A DNA stretch of 64,000 bases from Sphingomonadaceae bacterium. Its GTDB lineage: Bacteria > Pseudomonadota > Alphaproteobacteria > Sphingomonadales > Sphingomonadaceae. The position numbers were made by a program, and so were the translations under genes. Location: the NCBI GenBank assembly GCA_019239915.1, contig JAFAZF010000014.1:1-64000 (forward strand), in the 5' to 3' direction. Below are positions 1 to 6,861 of the stretch, piece by piece; positions within the stretch are counted from its first letter, which is position 1; each line of letters starts with the position of its first letter. A model generated the notes under the pieces. That model worked only from the letters and a program-made list of their open reading frames with translations. It ran no database searches and was not told where the DNA came from.

Positions 1-555
1 CGGCATGGTGCGCGTGGGCGCGTTCAGATATTCAATGAGGGCTTCGCGCATGGCGTGGAGCGATTGGGCTTGGTTGGGGCTGAGACCGACGCTGCGCACG
101 ATCTGATTGACGCGCGACTGAACGTCACCCGAGGCGGCAAGCATGCGCTGTGCGGTCTGTGCGACGGCGATGGCGCTATCGCGGAGATAGGGATCGGCGA
201 ACGCGCTTACCGCCGTGGTAGCGGCTTGCTTGGCGGCTTCGTCGTTAGCGTTGGCGACATGCCCCACGCCCGCAGCGGCGAGCGCCACAACGGCCTTGAA
301 GAAGGGCGCAAGCAACTCGCCGATGTATGAGCCATTGTCCCGCGTGTTCGCCTGTAGCAGCGCCTCGAGCGTGCCATCGGCAAAGCCAAGCGCGTCGTTC
401 AGCGCCGCAATGCCAGCATCGGTGTTGCCATAGGTTTCCAGCACCTTGGCCATGGCGTCGCGGTCAAGATCAGCGCGAGCTGTGCGCACGATGCTCATCA
501 GGCGATTGAGCAGCGTCGCGGCGGCAGACTCAGTGATGAAGTCGAGATGATCCAT
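1..555 (-). CDS. Phage structural protein, 3' end outside the window
   Basis: This frame is open from an ATG at 555 to the left edge, giving 185 residues without a stop, so the gene is partial. Its ATG overlaps the TAA of the preceding gene (TAATG), which supports translational coupling. The visible part is mostly helical and alanine-rich, starting MDHLDFITESAAATLLNRL, with a stretch near residues 150-180 (NQIVRSVGLSPNQAQSLHAM). That stretch resembles the N-terminal parts of some phage minor head proteins, but I do not recognise the family with certainty. Its place after the capsid and connector genes suggests a head or head-tail role. Confidence 0.7.
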   Translation of the reverse strand, partial: MDHLDFITESAAATLLNRLMSIVRTARADLDRDAMAKVLETYGNTDAGIAALNDALGFADGTLEALLQANTRDNGSYIGELLAPFFKAVVALAAAGVGHVANANDEAAKQAATTAVSAFADPYLRDSAIAVAQTAQRMLAASGDVQSRVNQIVRSVGLSPNQAQSLHAMREALIEYLNAPTRTMP

Positions 556-1064
556 TAGAACGTCACCTCCGCTGTGTTGGCGGAAGAGGCGATCAGATGC
601 GGTTCGATCAGCCGGCGGACATGCTTCGGCAGCTCATCGGCGATCGTCGGGAAATAGGTGAGCATCGTGTCGCCAACCATCTGCGTCTGGACGTGGCTGG
701 TTGTGAGCTGGCCGGTTGTGAGCAGATGGATTGCAAGCTCGGCGCATGCGGTGCTGATCGCCGTTGGGATATCGACAGTAAGCGGATAGCCGTGAGGGCA
801 GCGTTCCGGCACGCGCGGCCATGCAAGCGGCTGTCCGTGCGCAACCGGCCTGCCCTTCCATCGCATGCGATCCAGCAACGCCGTGGCGGTTCTAAGGGCG
901 ACGCACCGTCTTCCGATGTTGTCCCTATCGTAATCGCTACCCCAAGCGCGCGAAAAGAGACGATTGGTTATGATGGTGTTGGCGTCGTCAAGGCTTACGT
1001 ATGAATCTACACCTACCGTGACCGAAGGGAGTGGATCATCGGGAGTATACTGGCTATCTGTCAC
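555..1064 (-). CDS. DnaT-like head-tail connector protein
   Basis: The 169-residue product resembles the phage family often labelled 'DnaT-like ssDNA-binding protein'. These are encoded just after the major capsid protein in many siphoviruses and are usually taken as head-tail connector or completion proteins rather than DNA-binding factors. Features seen are an N-terminal segment with SYVSLDDAN, a central block KGRPVAHGQPLAWPR, and helices with CAELAIHLL. The start overlaps the end of the upstream gene by 4 bp and the stop overlaps the next ATG, as expected in a packed structural operon. The family assignment rests on sequence pattern and position only. Confidence 0.75.
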   Translation of the reverse strand: MTDSQYTPDDPLPSVTVGVDSYVSLDDANTIITNRLFSRAWGSDYDRDNIGRRCVALRTATALLDRMRWKGRPVAHGQPLAWPRVPERCPHGYPLTVDIPTAISTACAELAIHLLTTGQLTTSHVQTQMVGDTMLTYFPTIADELPKHVRRLIEPHLIASSANTAEVTF

Positions 1065-1381
1065 TTCAAATACACCTTAGTAAGGGCGCTCCCGTTGAAC
1101 GCACGACGCTCAACCCGCTCGGCTTTTAGTATATCGCCACATGGCAGCTTGAAGGTGTCGCCTATGTTGACAGTACGCGGATGATCAAACAGCCAAATTG
1201 TGGCGGCGGGTTGCACCACGTCGAGCTGTGATGCGCCACCGATGGCCACGCCGGGCGTATAGACTATTCGGGCGGCGTGCTGCGTAGAGCCACTGACTTC
1301 CATCGGGTTGCCGAAAAGGTCGCGTTCTACAGCCCAATGCTGCACGGTTTCGTTGAGAAGCAGGTTCAGGTCAGCAAACAT
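1061..1381 (-). CDS. Small phage head-tail protein
   Basis: I chose the ATG at 1381 (MFADLNLLLNETVQHW), which gives 106 residues; an AAGG-type ribosome binding site lies just upstream of it. A longer reading from 1510 adds 43 residues of low-complexity, proline- and arginine-rich sequence that overlaps another candidate gene, so I reject it. The product is rich in beta-type residues and lies between the capsid gene and the connector gene, the usual place for small head-closure or stopper proteins. No specific family is recognised. Confidence 0.65.
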   Translation of the reverse strand: MFADLNLLLNETVQHWAVERDLFGNPMEVSGSTQHAARIVYTPGVAIGGASQLDVVQPAATIWLFDHPRTVNIGDTFKLPCGDILKAERVERRAFNGSALTKVYLK

Positions 1382-1562
1382 TCCGCACCTTGAATGAAGA
1401 TCCTGCCGCGACCCCAAAGGAGTAGGGTCCGCAGGCTGTCGGGGTTGTTTGAGGATGGGCGATACTGGCCGACTGATCCGCCCGCCGGCATGGCTGACCG
1501 GCCGTCCCATCTGGCGCGCAGCGGGCCAGTCGATTTGCGCCAGATTTGAAAAAACGCATCAC
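1371..1562 (-). CDS. Small phage protein of unknown function
   Basis: This 63-residue frame starts GTG-ATG (1562/1559) about 20 bp after the capsid stop and ends by overlapping the next start. It fills the only gap between the capsid gene and the following head-tail gene, which is the main reason to believe it. The product (MMRFFKSGANRLARCAPDG...) is basic and has no family I recognise. Small head decoration or joining proteins can sit here. The lack of a clear ribosome binding site keeps confidence moderate. Confidence 0.45.
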   Translation of the reverse strand: MMRFFKSGANRLARCAPDGTAGQPCRRADQSASIAHPQTTPTACGPYSFGVAAGSSFKVRNVC

Positions 1563-1583
1563 TGTGCCCGCTGCCGTATGCTA

Positions 1584-2489
1584 TTAGCTGCCGGGCAGCT
1601 TGATGCCTTTGAGACGCGCCGCGCAGCGCGGGTGCTCAAGGACGATCGTCGAATAATGCTCGACCCGCGTCCGGTAGGCGGGCTTGGTTTCAAGCTCGCC
1701 CAGGTCACGGACACTGATCGGGGAGGTCTGCGCACCGAACATCATGCCAGGCCCGAAGGATAGAGCATAGATCGATGCTGTCGATGTGTCCGTCCCGACT
1801 GTCTCATCGAAGCCAAGGATCGGATTGCCGCTCGCGTCAAATTCAACGTAGGCGATCGGCGTGCCGTAATACATATCGATCTCTCGACCGAGATCATCCT
1901 TCTGGATGCTCAAGCCATAAACGCTGCGCGCCATCTGGCGGATCACCTGCCGACACTTCTTGTTCATGACGAGCAACGAAGGTTCGCCCTGAATGGCGTC
2001 GCACACGTCGTCGAGCATTCCGAACGACAAATAGTCGCCGTTGGTGCCAGCGGTGATTACCTGATTGCCAGTCAGGCGAACATTCAGACCGTCGAACTCG
2101 TTCGGGTTCGCCGTGCTATCGCCGTCGAACACAGTTTTCAGATGCGTGAGCGAAAGTGCCTTCACTTTCATGGCATCATGGATCGCACGGGCATCGTTGA
2201 TACTGGTGGACCAACTGATAAGCGCACGATCAATGTCGAGATCGCCGCCCATGATCTTGAGCGGCTCAGCCGCGCGGTTTATAACGCCGGTGCTCTCGGT
2301 GTACGAATCATTGATGCCGCGGAACGCGATACCGGGCAGCGTCTGCTCGACATTGTAGACATAGGCCGCACCAGCGATATTCTGATAGGGCATATACTGC
2401 ATGATCGGGTTGGTGTTGATGATCAGCTCAACAACGCCGGACTGAAGCGGATCGGGATAAAGCTTCGCCCATTCGGTCTGGGTCAACAT
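1584..2489 (-). CDS. Phage major capsid protein
   Basis: The 301-residue product has the length and pattern of an HK97-fold major capsid protein. The N-terminal region contains QYMPYQNIAGAAYVYNVEQ and a glycine-rich segment (LPGIAFRGINDSY); the middle has helices with a conserved-looking MNKKCRQVIRQMAR. The C-terminal part reads YALSFGPGMMFGAQT, followed by a beta-rich tail ending in LKGIKLPGS. It follows the scaffold-like gene by 27 bp. The order portal, scaffold, capsid strongly supports the call. No separate prohead protease gene is visible, so maturation by cleavage is not indicated here. Confidence 0.88.
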   Translation of the reverse strand: MLTQTEWAKLYPDPLQSGVVELIINTNPIMQYMPYQNIAGAAYVYNVEQTLPGIAFRGINDSYTESTGVINRAAEPLKIMGGDLDIDRALISWSTSINDARAIHDAMKVKALSLTHLKTVFDGDSTANPNEFDGLNVRLTGNQVITAGTNGDYLSFGMLDDVCDAIQGEPSLLVMNKKCRQVIRQMARSVYGLSIQKDDLGREIDMYYGTPIAYVEFDASGNPILGFDETVGTDTSTASIYALSFGPGMMFGAQTSPISVRDLGELETKPAYRTRVEHYSTIVLEHPRCAARLKGIKLPGS

Positions 2490-2516
2490 TACTAAAGAAA
2501 TCCTCTCTCTATGATA

Positions 2517-2861
2517 TTACGCCTGATTTTTGTAACCGGCAGCTAATCTGGCGTGGACGGGTAGCTGCGAGAAATCGGGTTTGGGCGGAATGATCGCAGG
2601 GCGCGCATTGCTCTCAGTCGGCGGAACCTTGGGCTTATCGAACACGCCGGTGGCCTTGGCCTTGTTGAACCAGTCAATCTGATCCGCAGGGCTGAGATTG
2701 CCGGGAACCAGCGCCTTCAGGTGTTCGGGTACATTCGCGAGCAAACCCTTGGCGGTTTCCGCGAGCTGAGCCTTAAGCGCGGCAAGCTCGATCGCCGCGA
2801 CGTCTGGCGGGGTTTGGCTTGCCGCCTGATCATCGGGGGTTGGGGTGTTATCGGTGGACAT
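2517..2861 (-). CDS. Capsid scaffold-like protein
   Basis: The 114-residue product has a polar, proline/glutamine/aspartate-rich N-terminus, a predicted helix (residues 20-50, AAIELAALKAQLAETAKGLL) and a C-terminal segment LPVHARLAAGYKNQA. That composition, its small size and its position between portal and major capsid protein match phage scaffolding or capsid-assembly proteins. It lies 9 bp after the portal stop and is probably translated from the same message. A minor structural role without scaffolding function is the main alternative. Confidence 0.65.
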   Translation of the reverse strand: MSTDNTPTPDDQAASQTPPDVAAIELAALKAQLAETAKGLLANVPEHLKALVPGNLSPADQIDWFNKAKATGVFDKPKVPPTESNARPAIIPPKPDFSQLPVHARLAAGYKNQA

Positions 2862-2870
2862 GGCTTTTCC

Positions 2871-4172
2871 TCACAGTGGCAGGCCAAGCGCCGCAGCTTC
2901 GTCACTGCGTCGCTTCAGCTCTTGAAAGGCGGATTGACGGTCTGGATAGGCGTCGGGGCTGGTCGCCATCAGGACATCGACGGGGCTGAAGATGCCAAGC
3001 TCTGCCTTAATCTGCGCATTGGCGAGAAGTTCGGCTTCGGACATTTGATCCTGAAGGCCAGCAAAATCGATCCCGAGCGTCGCCTTGTCAGGAATAGTTC
3101 CGGGCTTGTGCGCGTTCACAACCGCCTTCAAGACTTCGAAGAGTCGCGCTTCCATTGTGCGCGCCTGAGCAATGGCGTTCTGCCGCACTTCCTTTAGGTC
3201 AAGGCGGCCGGCGTATTTCGCCGATCCAGATTGCGCGACCTTGGATAGGTCGAACATATCCTCGCCGCATCCGTAGACGGCGGCCGTCTGGCGCATGACG
3301 AAGCTGAGTGCGGAGACGATATCGCCAATCGGGGCGTTCGGCGCAGCAAACCCGAATTGACCGCCGGCAGGCAGCGCAATTGCCCGATCGGGGCCGAACT
3401 GAAGTACCTCGTTGGCGGAGATGCCAGACGCCCACGCCTGACCTGAGGACTGGAACTCTACAGCACGCCAAAGGCTCGCAAGCCCGACGTTCAAGGCGTC
3501 CTGCGCAGCAATAAGATCATCCCCGCCGGGAATGAAGAACTGATTGTCAGGAACGCGTTCGAACCACGGCACGAACGGCAACACCGAATATGGATTGACG
3601 TTGTCGGCGTTGCCTAGGATCGGAAGTTGAGCGCCGCGCGAGTTGAGAACCTGAAAGGTTTCCGTCGTCCAAGCGTGATAGATGTAATCGTCTGCATGAT
3701 CGGCAGGGAACGTGACGATCACTTGCTCGGGCCGCTCCGGGTTCGTGTAAGTGACATCGATGACGTTTGGTGTGAGCACGTTCAGCGTCGGAATGTCGGC
3801 TTGTTCATCCCAGCCAACTTGCAACATTACCGTCTTGCACACTTCGAGGTAGCGCGAGCCTTTTTGCAGAACGGAGTCGGCGTTCATGGCCTGATAGAGT
3901 GCGTCGCCGGTCGCTTGATCCATGCCGATGAAGGTGCGTCGCGGGGACAGTCGATAGGTGCTCGCGCGCTTATCGGCGATTGCACGAACGATATTGATGC
4001 TGAAGATACGGAACTGATCAGGTCGCGAGTAGCGTTGAGCTATGAGGTTGCGAGCATCGATATGACTCTCGTCCCAATAATATCGCAGCCTTTTCGTATA
4101 AACCCCCTTCCTTGCATGTGAGGAATGGGTTATGGAGAGAAGATCGCTCTTCTTGTTTCTGAAAAGGTTCAT
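2871..4172 (-). CDS. Phage portal protein
   Basis: The 433-residue product is a portal protein, the dodecameric ring at the capsid vertex through which DNA is packaged and ejected. Evidence is its length, its place directly after the terminase large subunit, and portal-like features. These include an N-terminal RYYWDESHIDARNLIA region, a central beta-rich wing with LPFVPWFERVPDNQFF, a helix with MRQTAAVYGCGEDMFDL, and a long C-terminal helical segment (KEVRQNAIAQARTMEARLFE). The start at 4172 has no strong ribosome binding site. It is 62 bp downstream of the terminase stop. Confidence 0.85.
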   Translation of the reverse strand: MNLFRNKKSDLLSITHSSHARKGVYTKRLRYYWDESHIDARNLIAQRYSRPDQFRIFSINIVRAIADKRASTYRLSPRRTFIGMDQATGDALYQAMNADSVLQKGSRYLEVCKTVMLQVGWDEQADIPTLNVLTPNVIDVTYTNPERPEQVIVTFPADHADDYIYHAWTTETFQVLNSRGAQLPILGNADNVNPYSVLPFVPWFERVPDNQFFIPGGDDLIAAQDALNVGLASLWRAVEFQSSGQAWASGISANEVLQFGPDRAIALPAGGQFGFAAPNAPIGDIVSALSFVMRQTAAVYGCGEDMFDLSKVAQSGSAKYAGRLDLKEVRQNAIAQARTMEARLFEVLKAVVNAHKPGTIPDKATLGIDFAGLQDQMSEAELLANAQIKAELGIFSPVDVLMATSPDAYPDRQSAFQELKRRSDEAAALGLPL

Positions 4173-4234
4173 GACGTAATCACAGGCATAATTGAGAGTA
4201 TTCTATCACACCGCAAAGAAAAGAAAAGAGAAAA

Positions 4235-5926
4235 CTATAGCGGAAGGCTGTGGCTGCCTATATTTCTGAGTTTTGTTGATGCCCACGCCGGAAACGGTAA
4301 CGGTTGCACGGGGCCACGGCCGGTGTAAGCCTCGTAAAGCTTAGAAGCTTCGCGCATAGACCGGCAGCTATCGGCACATAGAGGGACGTGCCCCCCTCCA
4401 TTTAGAACGCAATGCCCCACGTCGGCGCCACGGCCGTTGCAATGGATGCCGCCGATCTCGTAAGGATTGAGGGTTACGTGCCGCATTGAATGCGCGGCCC
4501 ATGCCGTCGCCATCACAAAGTCGTCATGGGCGCCGCGCGGGTGCGTGAACTTAGGAATGCTCGCTTCGCCATCGCTCGCCTTGCCATCGGCATGAACTTC
4601 GAAGACAGCAAGCTCGGCGAGTAGATCGGCGAACTTGGGATGGATATGCAGGCGGCCATCGGCGGCGGCCTGATAGAGGCCCATAAGCGCCTGATACTTG
4701 GTTCGCCGGCTTGGCTGGATCACTTCCACGCCGGAGCTGAACGGCTGCGTGGCGCACCAGTCAGCCACATCTTGGGCGCCGTAGGATTCGAGCGTGGCGC
4801 GCGAGATGCCGTGCTGGCGATGGTAGCCTTCGAACCGGCTCTTGATGCCGCCGAGACGGCCAAGGAACACGCTGTCAGCATCGATGACGAACAGATGCTC
4901 TTCGTCGTCCATGACGATCTTGGCGACGCACGCCGTGACCGTCTTGTCACCATGCCGCGAGCCGCCGAATGCACGATCGAGCCCAGCGCCGACGATGACG
5001 GCTGAACCCGCCGCAAGCGCCTTTACGTCAAGCGGATAGTCGTGCTTACACGCGGCGAGCACGTCGGCGGGGAATAGCGCGTTGGCCGCGTCCTGCCAGC
5101 GATTGAGGTGGTACAGGGCAAATTCGTGCGGCAGCATCTGCCGCGCAAGCGAGCGCAGCTTGTGCTCGCTCAGCCACGCCGGGGCATGGCGGCAGGCGTC
5201 GTCAAGGTCCGCATAGGACAGGTGGCTGAACGCGATCGACCTATCGGGATCGGTCGCATGGGTTGCGGCTTGGTAGAGGTCGTACAGCTTCGATGACTTC
5301 GGCCCGACGCTGCTATCGATCAGCATCAGGCTCCCGGCGGTATCGAGAAGCGAGCCGGCGAGTGCCGCAAAAACTTCATCGCCGCGCGGGGCAGCATGAA
5401 GCTCTGAGATGGCGGCTGCGGAAAGCTTCTTGCCCCAAAGTGCCGAGGGGTTGGCGCTGAAGGCTTGGATGACGCTGCCGGCAGATGGCAGCTCGATCCG
5501 ATCCTGAAGCACGTTGATCGTGCCGGCCTTCACAAGCCGCTTGAGCAGCGGGGTATGATCGAAACACTCGCGGATCGTGCGGAACAGCGTATCGACAATT
5601 TGCTTTTCGCTGTTGGCCACCACGGCGATATTTTCGGTTTGCCGCGTGAGCAGCCGCCAGACGATCAGCATTGCGGACGTTGCCGACTTGCCGTGCCTTC
5701 TCGGCCAGCACCACACCGCGATCGTTACATCGGGGTTGTCGAGAGCCTTGGCGATCTCGGTGCGTTCACGATCGCCGAGCACGTAAGGGCGAAAGCCGCC
5801 TTCATGCGATCGAACAACCGGCTGCACCTCTTTCAAGAACCGGAAGAAACCGGCCGAACCATCGCGCCACGCCGAAATTGACGCCGCGAGAGGGGACGAT
5901 GAGGACGAGGCAGACGAAGTTGGCAA
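4235..5926 (-). CDS. Terminase large subunit (packaging ATPase-nuclease)
   Basis: The 563-residue product is a terminase large subunit, which cuts concatemeric phage DNA and pumps it into the prohead. The ATPase part has a Walker A-like WPRRHGKS (residues 75-81), a probable Walker B (AAAISELH) and a coupling motif region LMLIDSS. The RNase H-like nuclease part has acidic residues in GAGLDRAF and HLFVIDAD and the C-terminal HDDFVMATAWA typical of the family. The only possible start before Walker A is non-ATG; TTG at 5926 is used here, with no clear ribosome binding site. No small-subunit gene is visible upstream. Confidence 0.87.
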   Translation of the reverse strand: MPTSSASSSSSPLAASISAWRDGSAGFFRFLKEVQPVVRSHEGGFRPYVLGDRERTEIAKALDNPDVTIAVWCWPRRHGKSATSAMLIVWRLLTRQTENIAVVANSEKQIVDTLFRTIRECFDHTPLLKRLVKAGTINVLQDRIELPSAGSVIQAFSANPSALWGKKLSAAAISELHAAPRGDEVFAALAGSLLDTAGSLMLIDSSVGPKSSKLYDLYQAATHATDPDRSIAFSHLSYADLDDACRHAPAWLSEHKLRSLARQMLPHEFALYHLNRWQDAANALFPADVLAACKHDYPLDVKALAAGSAVIVGAGLDRAFGGSRHGDKTVTACVAKIVMDDEEHLFVIDADSVFLGRLGGIKSRFEGYHRQHGISRATLESYGAQDVADWCATQPFSSGVEVIQPSRRTKYQALMGLYQAAADGRLHIHPKFADLLAELAVFEVHADGKASDGEASIPKFTHPRGAHDDFVMATAWAAHSMRHVTLNPYEIGGIHCNGRGADVGHCVLNGGGHVPLCADSCRSMREASKLYEAYTGRGPVQPLPFPAWASTKLRNIGSHSLPL

Positions 5927-6147
5927 GACACACCGGAGGCAAATGTCCCAGCCTATTGGGGACGGATGGCCTCCCGGTAGCCTCCGGGGAAGGTCGCCAT
6001 CTTTGGGCCGTGGCGCGGGCTTCGCGAGTTAGGTCCGCCGACCGTCCCGATGGGCTGGGTACTCGCCGCCTGAGTTTTCTCCCCCTTCAGGCTTGGGAGG
6101 GTCCACCGCCGTCAGCAGGCAGTGTTACTGTGCCAATAGACTAACAC
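5927..6147 (-). ncRNA. Candidate structured RNA or packaging-site region upstream of the terminase gene
   Basis: The roughly 220 bp just upstream of the terminase start hold no convincing gene but a run of perfect stems, given here on the plus strand. GTCCC 5945-5949 pairs with 5959-5963. GATGGC 5965-5970 pairs with 5996-6001. GCGAGT 6024-6029 pairs with 6061-6066 and encloses GGTC/GACC at 6032-6043. GCCTGA 6068-6073 pairs with 6087-6092. A GTGTTA/TAACAC dyad at 6122-6147 closes the region. It could be a leader RNA of the terminase message, a phage non-coding RNA, or a DNA site such as cos/pac. Function is not shown by sequence alone. Confidence 0.4.
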
Positions 6148-6182
6148 AGCGGCGGCAGGATGCAAGCGATTTCTGAACACCG

Positions 6183-6430
6183 CGAACGAAACCACGCCGA
6201 ACGAAACCACGCTCACCGCGACCAGCGCTTCGCTTGAACTCCGTGGAGGTTATCTCTTCGAACTCCGTGGATGTTCAGCTTTCCCATCTTCCTCTAACCT
6301 ACCAAAATCTCCGGGAGGGGAAGCGACGCGAAAGCGTCGCTCTATTCTCTCGAACGAAGTGAGAGAGAATTACGAATCTTGAATCTGATTCTGAATCTGA
6401 ATCTTAGTATTATATATTATATTTCTTTGA
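6183..6430. repeat. Iteron-like direct repeats, hairpins and AT-rich stretch in prophage non-coding DNA
   Basis: No gene is supported here. A 15-bp unit CGAACGAAACCACGC occurs twice in tandem (6183-6197, 6198-6212). A 12-bp unit GAACTCCGTGGA occurs at 6236-6247 and 6260-6271, a period of 24 bp. A perfect 8-bp stem with a GAAA tetraloop lies at 6322-6341, followed by an ATTCTCTC/GAGAGAAT stem (6344-6370). A GAATCT/GATTCT series runs from 6374 to 6404 and ends in an AT-rich stretch (6404-6430). Repeats beside an AT-rich stretch resemble a replication origin or a multi-site regulatory region. Confidence 0.7.
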
Positions 6431-6432
6431 AT

Positions 6433-6684
6433 GCGCGTGCGTGCGCTCGCGTGCGCATTATGCGCGCTACGCGCGCGCTAGGGGGATCTCACTTTGCGCG
6501 AACCGCTCGCGGCGATCCCAATTTCAGCCTGCTGTGACCCCCTAGCGCGCACGCGTGCGTATACGTGCGCTAGGGTCTTCTCACTTTCCTCGAACGATTT
6601 GCGGGGTCCGGCAAACCGCAACTTCAGGGAGTCGTGACCCCCTAGCGCGCGTGTACGCGTGTACGTGCGTGCGTAGCGCGCGAG
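6433..6684. repeat. Two CTAGGG-bounded repeat units between alternating purine-pyrimidine tracts
   Basis: Unit 1 (6478-6545) begins CTAGGGGG and ends CCCCCTAG. Unit 2 (6570-6645) begins CTAGGGT and ends CCCCCTAG. Both share TCTCACTTT-C-CGAAC, a GCGG-G core, AA-TTCAG and GTGACCCCCTAG, so they are diverged copies. Three tracts of alternating G/C/A/T purine-pyrimidine steps (about 6433-6477, 6546-6569, 6646-6684) flank and separate them; such DNA can adopt a left-handed form. The spacing between starts (92 bp) and between ends (100 bp) is not a multiple of three, which argues against a protein repeat. Confidence 0.75.
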
Positions 6685-6819
6685 GCAGCACCGCAACCGG
6701 CGTGGCAAAAACGGCACAGTGTTGCCGCGATACCTCAAATTCCAGTTCTGCGGCTCCTACAAAAGGATTTCGGGGCCGGGTGGCACCAGACACCGGAAAA
6801 CGCGCCGTCACGCTCTACG

Positions 6820-6840
6820 GCCCGTTTACGGGCATTTTAG
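6820..6840. terminator. Weak terminator-like hairpin after the integrase gene
   Basis: GCCCG (6820-6824) and CGGGC (6829-6833) form a 5-bp stem with a TTTA loop, followed on the plus strand by ATTTTAG. It lies 22 bp beyond the integrase stop. The T-run is on the strand opposite to the integrase, so it would terminate plus-strand reading better than integrase reading. The rest of 6685-6861 shows no gene I can support. Confidence 0.3.
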
Positions 6841-6861
6841 GGCATATTGCGATTTGCGGCC

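Noticed and set aside
5899-6144. Plus-strand small gene starting at 5899 (MRTRQTKLARHTGG...)
   Set aside because: It overlaps the terminase start antisense and covers the stem-rich stretch; no family match, and the stems explain the conservation-like look better.
6433-6684. CRISPR array or protein-coding repeats
   Set aside because: Only two imperfect units, with spacers that are simple alternating sequence and periods not divisible by three; no cas gene in the window.
6478-6738. 86-residue minus-strand gene over the CTAGGG repeats
   Set aside because: The two repeat units fall in different frames, the product is arginine-rich without motifs, and the alternating tracts are not codon-like.
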